Origin: Acanthaster planci
Lineage: Eukaryota; Echinodermata; Asteroidea; Valvatida; Acanthasteridae
DNA: 42,731 bases
Assembly: GCF_001949145.1 (NCBI RefSeq)
Contig: NW_019091393.1
Location: 723,330 to 766,060, forward strand
Reading direction: 5' to 3'
Part shown: piece after piece, positions 11,001 to 26,000 of the stretch
Layout: every line of letters starts with the position of its first letter
Numbering within the stretch: position 1 is the stretch's first letter
Translations under genes and position numbers: made by a program
Notes under the pieces: generated by a model
The model's database searches: none
What the model was told of the DNA's origin: nothing
What the model saw: only the letters and a program-made list of their open reading frames with translations

Positions 11001-14000
11001 CGGGGACTGGTTTATGAGGAGTTGGGGTGAGGGGATGACAGTGGCAGATGTACGGGCAGGTTAAATTGCACTTTGAAAAAACTAGCATTTGTGTGTTAAA
11101 TACATTGAAGCAGAATAACTGACTGTGATATACCGGTACCCATCCTTATTAATTCCGGTCTAAAACGTGAAGTCATGAAATAATTATAGGTACTTACAAT
11201 CCTGTTGATGATACTGGCAATGTAATGCAGATCTTCAGTAAAGCCTCTTGCAATCTGAAAATGTTATCAATAACCATTGTTTGTCCAAATTATCAGCCTT
11301 GTTTTTTGGTTTAAATTAATCAACTTCAAAATTGACTTGAATATGTCATATACTATTACTAGTGGACGAGCAAAATGCAACGTTATGTGCATTAGTACGC
11401 TGACAATGTGAACAACCTTTTTACCAAAATCAGACAAAACAAAAGCTCAATAAAAATGATCTGCTTAATAAAGCAGTCTACTTGTCATTATAATAGCATA
11501 TTTAAGTTAAGATAATAATAATGCTAATGATTTGTGAATGCGCACACATCTGCAGCAAACTTTTGAGACAAACAAATCATGGAAAGTAATACAAACAATC
11601 AAAATGAGTCCTTGACAACCTTGTGTCGTTAGAAGGGTTTTGAGAAATGATTTAAATTTTGAAGTACAAGGGCAAGATCTAAGGTGAAGCGGTAGGGAGT
11701 TCCAGATGTGTGGAGCTGCCACAGAAAAAGACCTGTCACCCCAGGAGTGCTGAGACTTACGAGTAGATAGCTTTTTGACGTTACAGTCAATGTTTATTTC
11801 ATTCCTCAGAAATACATTTCAGTACATGTAATACGGGCGATTCACAATAGTGCGCCACCAAGAGTTTGCAACGCGTTGGCTAATCATACCGTGCGAAATT
11901 TGTCGACCTTTCCAAACGCGCATTGGGTCAACAAATTTCGCGCATTGTGATTGGGCAACGTGTTGCAAACTCTTGGTGGCGCACTTCTGAGACACGGCCG
12001 TATTGGGAAAAGGCCAGCATGTACCTTCTTGAATATTTCAATGTCAGCTCGCTGTGCCCGGCAAATATCTCCAATGTTGATGGCACTGTAGGCAGTCTGA
12101 GACAAATCAAAATAGTACAGATTGATAGGAATACGAGATATTACCGAGGGGAGGCTACAAGGCCACTGCTGCAATGGACTGAATGTTGTGGCTGTGGCTA
12201 TAACTAACATGGGTGCCATTCAGCTCCTGTAACGGCTTGCAACCACTTCCCATTGACCTGTGTGCTAGTTGCAGCTACAACCAGCTGGTCTGGACAGACC
12301 CAGACTCAAGCCCATTTTTTTCACAAGAATGCTTGTGTTTTGTGCTCATTCTGTTGGAAATCAGTCACATGCACTCTGCCATTTGCTATTTTTACTCATG
12401 CTACTGAAATCTGGTCACAAGCACACTGCCATTTGTGCTCATTCCACTGCAAGCTGGTCACGAGCACTAGGCCATTTGTGCTCATTCTGATAAACACTAT
12501 ACATATGAAATGATAACGTGCTAGACTGAACTAAACTTTATTAAACCATAACATGGCTGTTATGATATTCTAACCTTGTACAGAGCCTGCCAATCATTCA
12601 CTGATGCCTGGGCTTGCCTCATCTGCTTCAAAATCCTCTGCAGTTACAAAAAACCATGATGATGCAGATCAAACTGACTAGAACAAATGGCCCACACTGA
12701 AATTTGTGCAGCATAATCATTCCTCAGTAATTTGATATAAATATAAATTATCATTTTTAAACTGAACAGAGATATTATAAATGGGGCGTATTTTAAGGAG
12801 CTGTTAGACAGGGTACGAAAATTCAGCAAGATACTTAAAAAACAAGGTATCAGCCAAAAGTGGCAAGTTTAGATTGTTTGGAGTTGGTTCCAATTTTTAT
12901 TTTGCACAAAAACCTGTGTTTTGAAGTTTGATCCACAGTTTCACAATCTTGGAGAGTAGTTCTTATTGTGTTGGAGTTCTTGTGTGTCTGTGCTTGGGGG
13001 AGCCAGAGAAAAAGTTCTGGTCTACAGTGGTCTCTTAAAATGACATTCATCACGTAGGCCCCTGATGGCAGACTTACGGCAACATTCTTGACGTGTTTCA
13101 GGTATTCCTGCAGGGAGGTCGTGACCTCGATGTTGGCCGATGCCATGAAGAACGCAACAGCATCCTGCCTCTGGTTCAGAAGAGCTAGGTCGCAGGACGG
13201 CCGCATGAACCAAACCCTACACAAAGATGAGATGTGTCTGGTTATTATCAGTGCTACACACCAGGTACAAACAAAATTAGAGTGAGCAAAACTCCCTCAG
13301 ACACCTGTTATACACAAACCTGTTCAACGGTGTATACACAGAATGTGCAGAACTAAAACAATCGGCACCTCATCTGATGTTCACTCTCTGACAGCCTTCA
13401 CTATACTGACAGACTCGAGTGGACACCCACTGCCTCACGCCCCAGGCCCAACGCACATACTGGTATTTTGCAACCAGTGCAACAGGCCTCAATGAGCTAA
13501 TCCTCTGCACAGAATCCCCAGCCAACCTATATAAACTATTCTCCAGCCACAATCCTGCATTCTCCTGAGGACAGAGCAAGCTGTTTGAAACGTCGAGTCC
13601 CCCCTCCCCCCGGTTCTTTTCAGAGCCCCACCTGCTCACGGAAGAGATAGATCACATGGTGTCTCCACAAACCACATCACTATTGCTATCTTCACCTTGC
13701 AAACCTTCAAATCTTACTTAAAACAACCTAAAGCCACAAGAAATTCAAATGAAAATCAAAACTTTCATAAAAACTCAAAAGTTGAACCCTGAAAGTCTAA
13801 AAGTATTTTCCAAACAAAGAAAGAAATTGAATCAGCGACTAAAAGAAATTAAAAAAATGGTCAACATGAATTAAGGTTGCAGGTTGTTTTAAAAAAACTG
13901 AAGTCAAAGTGAAAGCGGTTGAGAAAAGCAACAAATAATCATAACTAGTGAGAACTTTGTACAATTTGTACAACTTTGAACAATTAAACTAAACACGGCA

Positions 14001-17000
14001 CTTTATTATATCAAAAATATTGGCATTACATGTGTATTTCCTCATCAGATAACAAAACACTGTGTTGAAAATTTTAATAGGAGAAACAAATTTACAACAA
14101 AATAACCGGAACTTCTTTGGCAAACTCTTCAACTTGTTGAACTTTATCCCTACCTCATAAGCCTACTGCCTACAACCGACTTGGTCTTATTCAAGATACC
14201 TACAATATAGGATATAACGAAGTTGGATGAAAATACTGGGATTGGATACTCTGTTAGTGTTATGCCGTCTGGCTGTTAGCAGGCTTAACAGGTGTCAAGT
14301 ATCAGCTAGCAAGAATCTTTTTGTTTGCATTTCTCCTTTACTGTGTTTCAAAACAAGTTTCAAACACATTTAAAACAATGCAGCATAAACTCAAACATAA
14401 AGTTTCACCGAGTGGCAAGGTTTAATCTATGTGGAAGAACATCATGTGGGGTCTTTACTCTAGACTGCGAATGTGTTCCTGCTTAAGAAAGAATGTTTAT
14501 GGTCACCCAAGTTATTTTTATGGGTCACTTCTTTGGAAGACAAGGACCAGATTTCTAGTTTATTTCCATTTGACCCTAACTGTGCTTAAAAACGACCAAG
14601 ATTTCATGACATTAAAATTTCATCTCGAGGGTTCAGGCTACTGGAGTTATGGCCAGAAATCCAAGACAGAAACTAAGACATCCCTTAAGGACTACCACCA
14701 GCAGTGAGAACCCTTGACGTGAAGGAAAAGATACTCACCAAAGAGACTCAACCCCTCCTTGGCCCCACTGCCCCCAGACTTGTAGGCTGAGGGATGCCGT
14801 TCCTTCTGGAAGATCTGCAGAGCGCTGTAGGTATTCTCATCCACTGATACCATGCGCTCCCTGCAGTGACCAGGATGAGGAGGACAGCGGGTCATGAACT
14901 GGATTAGGCAAATATCTCGTGCTTGAAGCACGAGGCAAAACTCTGGGAGGAGCAGGGTTTTAAAGATTAAGTTCATTGCTTGAATCGTTGAGCTCCCACA
15001 TTATTAACGCATAACTTAATTAGTGAGTCAATGATCAATTCTGACCAAACTGTGAGCAGTTGTTGAGTCCTTCTCCCGAAGTCTCCAATTGTCAAAGCAT
15101 TGGTTGACCGGGTACCTTATGTGTTTGTGCATGAGGCTTGGTTTAGGTATGTCAGAAAATAATTGCAAGCAAAAAAGTATAGACTCCAACTCCAGTCAAT
15201 ATCTGTCTGCAAAAGCATACACGGGAGTTTGACCGTATTTTCTGTCCACAAACTCAGAGTCTTGTTCTCCATTATCAAATGCTAACACATCCAGATCATG
15301 TTTGTTTTTTCAGGCTTTATTCCTACAATACCTTCTTCGTTTTGTATAACGATCATCTCAAAAAATGAAGAAGATGGAGAAGCACCACGATATAAAGTTT
15401 GCGAGCTGGTGTGGTGCTGAAAGAGGACAAAAAACTTTGATTGGTTTTGGACTAGAGCACTAAAATTCAACCGGTGAAGGGGATGAAGAAAGTGCAACAT
15501 GCTTTCTCTTACAATGAGAACATCCTAAGAGAGAGGACGGGTACACGTACGTCGTAGCCTTCCAACTCCACTCCCACTCGCTTCTTCTCCAGGTACTTCA
15601 ATAAGCCGCCCACAGCACGCACCTGGATGGTGAGACAATAGCCCTTAGGCTGTGCCGGAGTCAAGTGGTTGCAGGTAGGAGTAACACCTGTGTCTATGGA
15701 TAGTTCTGTAGCTACATGTACAGCTGCCAACCATTGCTTTCCATAAGCTCAAGTGCTATTGTCAGCCGCAGCCGTAACATTCAAGCCATGTACAAATTAC
15801 CTGGCTATGGCTGGAACAGCACATGAACCTACATGTATGGGAAATGCATGGAGTCGGGAGCTGGCAGCTTCCACAGGTGTGTGTCTTAATTCTAGCCAAA
15901 GTCAAGTGAATCTGACAAGGCCTCAGACACCCTAATTCTGTAAGATTTACAATTTATTCATTGCTGCATTCCAGGACAAGACAGTGTACCCCAGGAGTGG
16001 TGGACTGCAGTCAGGTAGCCCAGTTGTTTAATAAATACTGTAACCTAACATGATACTCATCTTTTTTGAGTGCCAAAAGTTCCTGCTTGAACTAATTTGT
16101 GCCGTTACAGAAAAGGATTGGACCAATGCACTAAAACTGATGTGAGGAGAATATTGGCCTGGAATGCATGTGGCGGCCATCTTGGAGGGCACTATGAAAA
16201 TCGCTGCGAAGTATCCTGCTTTGAGACACAGGTGTTAATATCTTTTGATAAAATCTTCCTTCCTCTGAAACTAACTTTAGACCAGTGAGACAGTGGCCCT
16301 CCAAAGATGACCGCCATCTAACAGTAAAAAAGAAGACAAAGTCAAGAGAACAATGCCAGCAAATTTCTGAAATCTTTGCAAGTCAAAATGGTTGGCAGCG
16401 ATGAGCTTGTTAACCCCACTTGACAGGCTGGACAGCATTACTCAGATCAGGAGCACGTACAGACTGTTACTCAATATCTTGATTATGACAAGCTTTGATA
16501 TTTCATGATTCATATCAAGGAAGAGGTCTTTATGACAAACACACCTGACAAATGTTACAGAAGAGTACAGAAAAAAAAAAAGAAAGACGCGGGCAGGAAA
16601 TTGCATGAATTTCTCTGAGGGGATAAAGTGCTCAAGTTTTTACACGATGAACACGTGTTGTGATTGAGAGCCCGATTCAGGGTGGTTACCATTCAATATC
16701 CCCAACGCAGGATCTGCGGTGGTTCAGCTTACAGCGCTGAATCGGGGTTAAACTGCAAAGTTAGCACAGGGCAGACATCTGAAGGAGTCAAGTGTCCAAA
16801 TTTGTGGCATTCGATAGCAGCTTGTGGCTCAGTTATCCAAACGCCGGAGTATTATATTCCGCTGACAAAATGGTAAATGCCAGATGGCTCATTGGAACTC
16901 ACTTTGAAAGATCTTACATTGGTTTCTTTTTTGGGGGAGGGTTTAGGAGATTCTGATTTTAATTATGTGCCTCTCCATTTTTGTGACTGCCTTGTCCATG

Positions 17001-20000
17001 CCAAGGAAAAATGACACAGCACATTGTGGTGAGATAAATTTGATTGGTTTTTTGCAGATTAAGACTGACATCAAGGCTTAGTGGGTTTAAGGCATAACTT
17101 ACGACAGGTACATGTAGGGTCCTAAGTCAAGTCTGGCCTGGTTCCAGGTGAGGGGGAAGGAGAGAGGCAGTACTAGTGGGATGGGGAGGAGGGTGCCAGA
17201 CCCCAAGCTTTATCTCAAATAGGGAAAGTCCAGCTCAGTGCAATTGTTTTCATCAACATGAACAGCACGGTATCTCACAGAAAGCCACAACTTAGAGATT
17301 TCTCATTCGGTTCCCATAGCAAATGTTGGAAAATGGTTCTGGAGCCCGAGAGAAAGCCAAAACCTTGAGACAAAGTCAGGATTCATCTGAAAAGGGCATA
17401 ATGCTCGAATCAAGAGCACCCTGTACACGAGCTAATTTCCAATTTTCGGACTCAAGAAGACCTCATGCTCTTCTGTTTTTGCCATCGCTGCATTGGATTT
17501 GAGTTAATGAATCTAAAACTTACAGTGAAAGAGTCTGAACATCATAAATATTTTGGAGCTGCGAAGTGTAAGTACAGTGTACATAAATCTGCTAAGCAGA
17601 AGAAATATTCCTTTGCACGAACTAGTAAGGAGGAAAAACGGTATGCCATGAGTAACAAGAGGGAAAGGCTCTCAATTTCTGACTTACCAAATTATCTCAG
17701 CAATTTTTTGGTTTAATGCATGTGTAGCTACACAAGATTGGCCACAAACACATCATCTTGGCTTGCACTGTTTCACTTGCCTAAAGTCTGTCTTTCGTCT
17801 TGCATGCATTCCTGATGCACGTCCACAACAATGTATGACACACCTTTCAAGTGCAATTCAACACTTGAAGCACGCCCCCCAACACCCACATGTAAGCTTC
17901 TCGCTCATAATCACTTCTGATTTCAGAGCATGGTTCTACATTTCAAACCAAGGCCGCCTCGTATATCATATGTCCCATGCACAGTGAACTGAAAATCCAA
18001 GCTTCTTTCTCACAATTCCTGCCAAGTGACTGCACTCTGAAAAAAAAAAAAATAGGTTCAACTCCAAGGTTCCAATGCATTTTTCACCCCCTCCCCCATC
18101 CCTCCCTTCGACCCCTGACCCCTCCTCAATCATTTCGTTACCTCGATGGCAAGCCTTCCATGGTGGCAGTATCTTCTGAAGTGTCTGCATTCTAATTTAA
18201 TAACTAATCTTTGGGGACGCTTCCCGATCCATGGCGTGCAAGCACAGGCGTCTGCGCACCCAACCCGACCCATCCAAGCCGTGTGGCAATCCTTGACGTT
18301 GACTTTAGAAAGCCTGCTCCAAATTTCCAACTTCCTTTGGCCAAGTGCAGCAGTTGTCCCGACTGACTTCATTGGCTCGCTCCCTCTCTCTCTCTCTCTC
18401 TCTTGGCTTTAGGTCTAGGCCATTTTGGCACATGGTGAAAAGTACCAACTGGCTGGGTTACATGAGTAATGCCAGGTGTGGCTAGAGCAGGGGAGAAACG
18501 TTTTCGCAAGTCTCTGGTTGGGGACCAAAAGACTTTGGGCTGACTCACTCTGCCGCATGAGCGTCAAGTTGTGATTGATGACCCAGCATGAAGGCAGCTC
18601 CCGTCATGTAACCTCCATAGTGGCTGGAAATGTTTTCAACTGCTGTGCTGATTTGCACTGACGTGCAGCAAATAATACAGCCCGACACTGCTCCAAGTGC
18701 CCACATGCTGAAAAGAAAAACCTTTCTGAAACTTTTCACTGTCCTGTTATCAAAAAATGTCCTGAGAGTATTGCTACGACCAATGCCTCCAAGATAACTT
18801 CTTATTTATTCTATTTTACATTCAACAAATATGTCTGTGTTTCAGAAAATGTTTCCCAAATGCACAGAAAGATCCCCACAAACACCAACGTTTCACCCTT
18901 CAAACATACAATTACCAGGTCTTACTGACAGAGCTTTGACACATCTAACAAGAAAGAACCAGCTGGACACCTCTGTCGATGGCTCGACTTTGAGTCTGCT
19001 GTGATTTACTCCAGCCTTCTGCACGACAGTTCCAAGAAATACGAGGAGAAGAGACTGAACCTCGCTTGGCAGACCGACTTCTGGTCCTGAGCCAAACCAA
19101 CATCGGTTTGTGGTTTTGGGCCGCGAATCTCTTTCCACCTACACAACTACTCACTATCTTTTAGACACGGTCAAGACTTCAACTGCAAACAGGTGTCAAG
19201 CTTGGCAAGGGGGACAATCCAACTCTTAGAAAGTTTGTGGCTACACCGTGGATTAGATAGATTCCGCACATGATCTGATACCAGAAATCATATTATCCAG
19301 ACACACTATCAGCTTTTTGGTTGTCAGGCAATGGCAGCAGTAGAATTCAAAACAGCACTATGGGCATCTGATGCAAATCTGTTACAAACAAATGACACAT
19401 GCATGATCTGTGATTTATCCTGTTCTATTCCAGTAACAGAAAACGTGTAAGAAGGGACAGCTTGATAATTTTCAAAATGTTTCACACGGAAAGTGAGTAA
19501 CAAACCCATGCTGTGCATAAGCATACAGAACAGGAGTTGAGTATGCCACAACATACAGGTACAGCGCACGAGCTGGTCTGCATCTATGTACTCGCAAAAC
19601 CTCCTTGTAAAGAGGAGTTCTGCAAAGAACCGGAGTTCGTATACACGGCATATCACATCATTCACTGAAGGTGACTTCACCACTCAACATGACTAATTTA
19701 CAAGCCAGCTCCATTCTTTTTTTAAAAGCAAAGCATGACAGATAAGTCTGTGACAGTGCAGATCAAGTCTATCCTATGATGCCAGTGGGTGTGCACAAGG
19801 ACTCCCTCACTGGCGATAAATAGAGAGGCTGAAGGCACAACGGCATGCCATGAGTGCCATGCTCCCAGTGTCAATGCAAATACACCACTGGTATGCACAA
19901 TTACTCACGTCCACCTTGTGCCAGACACCTGCAAACAAGCCTGCGCATGTGGTGCATTGCCTCGAGGGAGTTAAGGGGATGGAAAGATATGCATGAAACA

Positions 20001-23000
20001 TCCAGCAGACAGATTGTACCAAATGATATACTTGGGACTATTCACCTGGGCTTCTAATAGCTAAAAAGGCATGAGTTCTCTCCCCAGTGGTTATGATTAA
20101 GTGAAGGTAGCAATTAGATTTGTGTGCATGGTGGAGAGTACTGTCAAGTCAGTTGTATAACAATTGTGTAATCTATGAAGGGGCAGGGGGGGCTCACAAT
20201 CTTAAAGGAAGACCTGAACAATTTTTGACATGGCATAGAAACAGTAAACTCTTGATTTATTCTCCTCCACACTCTAACTGAGGAGCAGGAGTTTGTGTCC
20301 CTCCCAGTTATGCTGCTGCTGTCTGCCACCCTCAACGACCCCCTTTCCCCCTCCCCCCAAAGTGATGTATGACAGGTCTTGCTCCAGTATCTTTAACACA
20401 AAATATGGTTGCTGGCGATACCTTTCTGGACACAAGGCCCGGGCTGGTTTTAATCAAGGCGACAGCCGGGGAGTGCTGGGGCACGGGACAATCCTAGAAC
20501 AAGTGGGAACAGGTGGAGTAATTTGTTTCCCCCAGTCAGCAGGAAAGAAAAAAAAGAAGAAAAAAAGAAGAGAGAAAGAGAGAGACAGAGAGAGAGAGGG
20601 GAAAAAAAAACAGAGCCCGATGCCAAGAAGGGGAAACACAGACCAGGGCCGTGGGGATCTCGGGCAAATTGCGATGACTCAGTCTATTCTTTATTGCAAC
20701 CATATCACAACCCGAGACGAATGACATCGTGGTCAGAACAAAAAGGATTTTTCTTCCCTTGAATCTTTAGTGGGTTTACATTCATGTAACTGTGGATACA
20801 GGCCAATTAACTCCACATGTTGACTAATTTTTAACAATTATTGTCATGATTCTTACTTATCATTCTAGATTTATCTCTCATGTCTATTTTGGTTTGACTG
20901 TTAGTCTTCATAGTCTTCCTACTACATACTTTTGAAAGCATGAACTGGGCTTTGATAACTACGGTGTATCTATACTTAACTACTGCATCAAACTGAATCC
21001 GACACAAACTTTAATATTGCTTTCTCTTTTCTAGAGAAGCAGGAACTACAACTTTGTTGATGAAAAGCGGAGAATGTAATTTTTCTGTCATAGAACAGAT
21101 ATGAAAATGTTATGACATCTCAGTATTAACACTATGTATCAGTGTTCCTAAACCTACAGAAGTAGCCTGGCAGTCTGTCAAGTTTTGCTTGTTACTCACT
21201 AGGCTTAAAAAGTGGAGCCGCCAAGCTTTGAAGTCTGGCTGCAAGATTTAAAGTTTGGGATGCTACATAAACATCCGGGAGTACTTCAGCTCACATAGGA
21301 TGATTTTGCATGTCTCTGGGCCCTGAACTAGACCAAGAGAGGGAGCAATTTTCCCAGCAACGGAGGTCCTGCACATCGCTGGTTCACGAACGACTATGAA
21401 ATGCAAGCGATGCAGTCGCATCGCTACCAACAAAATGAACACTCCTGACCAATATGGAGTTTTTGAACCAATGAGGGGGTACTCCTTCTCAAAGAGGATT
21501 ACTGTTCCCAATTCTTATGTTGACCAAGACGTCAAGAAATGCGCTAGATTTGTGGTGGACATTGTGAGTGAGCCACAACCCCCAATGTCAACGTTTTTTG
21601 TTGCCTCCACCAAGTATTAAAATTTAAACTTGGCAAACACTATGTGAGTAGGCAATTGGCAAAGTAACCCAGTCTAGTTTCCAGACAGTTCTCACAATCT
21701 TGATGAATTTGCTCCACGAAATGCAATGTCACAGAACCAGGAATGTTCAACACAAGACAGCCAACTTATCAAAGTCATGCATTTCATTTTGAATTTTAGC
21801 ACTATTCTACCGGTACGTGGTCGAGAGAAAAAAGAAAAAGAAAAAAGAACACAGGGTATTGTGTACAGGATGTCGCCATGTTCCTGTGTCGTAATTTATT
21901 TGCTATTGGAGTGTCAGTTTCAAATTCTACTTAGTTTGTAGGAATGGGGGGCAGTCATCTAGGTGGAATAATCCTTAGGGACAGAAGGGCTGCTTAGACT
22001 AGAATTGAAGGACAATGCCACTTGGATTCTATGTGCAGTGCTCTGTTAATTGGCTGTGGCAGCCCACAAATCATTTTGATTCGCTGTTTTGAAAATGTCA
22101 CAGGGACAGAAGAAGTGGGGACAGGAGGGGGGTGCTCCAGAACTTTAAGGACAGGAACCAATTTGCAAAACCAAGATGAGAAACAAAGTTCTTTAAACCC
22201 TGCAACGAGAACTCTTTTTTTTTCTTTTATGAACACTCGTTTGTAAGCAAATCCTGCGGACCGATTACTCAGTCGGGACTTTGCACGTCAGACCTGATTC
22301 AGATCAAACGTGACTCAAAAAACGTGGGGTTTACAGCCCAATGATTTGGGTTTTGGTAATACATTTAAGTCTGATGAGTCAAGAACTTGATGACTAGCAC
22401 CGACACTCTTTCGTAGAAGAGACAAAAATAAAGGAAAATGAGACTTCAGTCTCACGGAGGCAATAATTTCAACTATTTTGTTTGAGTTTGCATAAATAAA
22501 GAGCAAACTCTCTTTGCTCTGAAGTATCACTCACTTTGGAATCCTCATTGAATTTCAAATTTTGTGGGTGAAAAGCATGAGGGTTCCCATTTTTGCAATA
22601 TATTCTTTTGAAGGCTATTTGACTCAAAACATGGCTCTGGCGAGGCCTTTAAACGTGGCTTTGGCAACTTGCAGTTGATTTTGTTTGGGTCACATTTAGA
22701 AAAACAATCATGATCAAGTGAAGGCACAAGGACCTACCACACTACAGGTATATCTGAACAGTAGTTCTCTTCAAGAATTAGTCACTGTGTCATTTTTATT
22801 CACAAAAGAAAAATGCCTGCCAGGTGACAGTACGCATGGTATGTGCGTGCGACGCGGCTTTGTGGGGCATTCTCTAATCATCTGCATGCCATTTTATATT
22901 CAACTCAAGTTTATCAAAACTAGATGTGATTATCCAACAGACTTTAATTTAAAGAACCGATGAAAGGCTCAACTTCCTAATCCTAGAGGTTCACTAGTTA

Positions 23001-26000
23001 AAAGATGCAGATACTAATGTAGCAGTGAAAAAGTATAATCTTTATTTAATAGATTAGGATCTTTCCTAAAGGACACAAAGCTAAAAAAAGGTGTTATCAG
23101 TTTCAGAGAATTACAGGGAAAGGCTTTAACCACTAACCTGTCAAACAAACAGACACTTGAAAAATTAATCCACCTGTTGGTAGGTTTTAGAGGAAGGCCA
23201 TGAAAGGTGAAGTATGTGTTTCCCTGACCTTAATCTACAGATTTGACTTTTGCAGGAACAAGGGAAAATGAAACCACTACCAGGGCTAAGAGGGCATTAG
23301 TCGGCAGAAATTAAGAGTTAACGGTATGACATCCTCCCCCCCCACCACCTCCATGACACCAAAAGAAAATAGAGATGCCACAAGAACATGAAAACCAGAT
23401 GAAATAATTTCCAGTTTCCCTGCCATTTTATTGGATATCAATCAGTTGATTAGGAGAAAGGATGGCAGAGGGACGCGGGGGAATCGGCAGGATTAAACCT
23501 GACAATCTTGGATAATGGCATTTCCCGCCTTGGCCCGGGGGCAGGGCCACACTCCGACCCAAGGGGCGATGTAATTTAAAGTGAGGAGTCACCGACAAAG
23601 GGACTTTTTTTTTCTTCACCCTCTCTTTCTCTCTTCTTGGTGAGTGGGGAAAGGACAGGTTTTGGATGGTGGGGCAAGGTGGTGGGCACGTGCAACGTGC
23701 TGCCAGGCAGGCTGGCAGGCAGCTCGGCGGAAGTTACAGTACTGGAGGATGCTTATCCAGTCAAGATCATTTGCTGACACATGCACCGTATGAGTCATGA
23801 ATCACTCCCCGTATAACCTCCCCCCCTCTCAAGGTACACCCCTTCACCTGCTGTAGCATTCCCTCTAATAGAGAACACAGAAAACCTAACCCCCTACAAG
23901 CAAATTCGTAAGTACTCACAGTTCTTGTGACAAGCTCTTCACCAGGTAAAGTTACGTAGAAAAACAACGCAGCCTGAAGGTGCCAGGAGTGAGGTGCAAA
24001 GGTACGTGTACAACAGCAGACCCAGGGCCAAAAGGTGGAGCCCCTTGTCCCGTGTGACATACAACAGATCCCTTCTGAGCAAAAATGGGCCTTCATGAAA
24101 TCCCCAGAAAGAACACAGATCACAAGCAAACAAGTCGCTTCCCCAGCACCAAAGAGATAACCACAGAATAACCTTTGACAAGAAGCGTTCTCTTGAGGTC
24201 ATTTCGTTCACATGGTGTTGTGTTATTCTTTGTTACTTCTCATCTACTCATCCAACTAATTTCATTACTGCTAACTACATTTTTCCTACTACTGCACAAA
24301 GATTACGGGTCCTCTGGAATAGGGACAATGAACTCATAACACCAAGATGCCTACAAATGAGACAGCTAGTGCCAAATGTTTACGTGTGATGAGACTGACA
24401 ACATCTTGTAATAAGATGTTCATCGAGGTCAAACAATACAGACAAAGGGTTTGAGTCCTGAGCTGGAGACCTTGCCACAATCTTTTTTTCTAGAGGTAAA
24501 CACCGCATGGCAAGGTGTCCTTGGACACTTTGTCACAATCTTCTCATCTCCTCCTAACCGTTACCACCACGTGGAAAGGTGTCTCTAGCCGCTAGCTATG
24601 GAGGCTTACTTGCCACAATCTGCACATTTCCTCTTTACAGTCTTTGGCGTGCTTCATCCTACAGACTTCAGGGAGGGTTTCGTTCCAGGATGACTAACGC
24701 CACACCAGCGGCACCACCAGTATCACAATTAGCCTGCCCAAATGAAAGGTGTCAGAGAATATACAGGCGGCATAATATTTCACCGGCTTGCTTCCACGTC
24801 TGACACAAACACTACAAACAAGCTTCCTTGGCCTTAACTAGAACCAGTTGGGCCAAACTCCACATCGTCATGACATGGCACCAGGGATGAGTCACAGCTT
24901 CCTGGGTGACCCATCTCACGAGAGTGTGAGGTGTTTCATTTCTGAAGTTTCTGACAGCAAGCGTCTTCATATGGGTACTGCGGTCAAGCAGCAATGTACT
25001 GGCAGGTTTTTTTGTGGATCCACGTGTATCCTGGGCAGTTTCCTACCATGATTCTTACAGCCAATTCACTTTGGCAGCCCCCTCGTACAATTTCTGTGTC
25101 AATTCAAGATAATTGGATCCATAATTATCTACACAGAGTGACGGATACATGTATGTCATGTGCATGTTTTCATTTGCACGCTGCACAACGTTAGGTACTG
25201 TACAAGCAACTCGTTTTCAGAAGAACGCGCTTACCGGTAAACACAGGGGCATGGCAGAAATGTCCTTTGATAAAGCTGTGTCTTAGTCATTTGGCTAAAG
25301 CTGACAATAACGCACACATCTATGGGGAATGCAATCAGCCGCTAGCTGCAAGCTTTCATCAAAACAAGAGTAATACTGCTGGCTGTGGCTACGAATGTGG
25401 ATGCAGATTGACATGAGTGATTACTACGGAAGGCACGCCTTAAAGCATGAATGCATATAGTCTGTGTGAAATGGACCTGCTAAGCATGCTGTTTTACCCC
25501 CCCGCAAAAAAAAACTTTAGGAAGCACTGATTTATACGTCTGGTTAATTTCTTGTTTAGATATTACTAATGCAATTTGAAGGATTTGGAGATTTTTCCGG
25601 ATTAATAAATTGAAGATGACATACACATGTGCAATCTTCCACAGCTAGTGAGTGTACAAGTGTACACGGTATGTCAGACGATCATTTGTCACTTTGGTAA
25701 TGGAGTGGTTTGGGCAAGATTTCACCAAGAGTGATCATGGGAGACCAATATCAAAGTGATCACTTATCAGTGACAGGGCTTTGACAATAATTATGACGAC
25801 GCGTTTCTTGTTTCCTTGGCACATTGGTGGGGGGATTTCTCACATTTTGGGAAACAAAAGAGGGCTGGGTTCAGAGGTCCAGGTTTTGATTTGCAACGTT
25901 CCATCCACGAAGACTGGACTTTGATTGTTGATATTCAAATCACTTCCTTTGCTTGTTCCAAACGTTTCCTAATCTCAAGATTTTCCACTAGCCTGGGTTT

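Noticed and set aside
15652-15675. Apparent match to the TTAACC..CTTGAC.CCGG terminus just upstream of exon 5
   Set aside because: The TTAA is missing and only about 14 bases agree. Nothing element-like follows in the expected direction, so it is treated as chance.
19324-19683. 119-codon open frame on the - strand in intron 4
   Set aside because: No recognisable motif and no splice sites at sensible positions.
20293-20724. 143-codon open frame
   Set aside because: It runs through the polypurine tract (Lys/Arg/Glu repeats) and is a low-complexity artefact.
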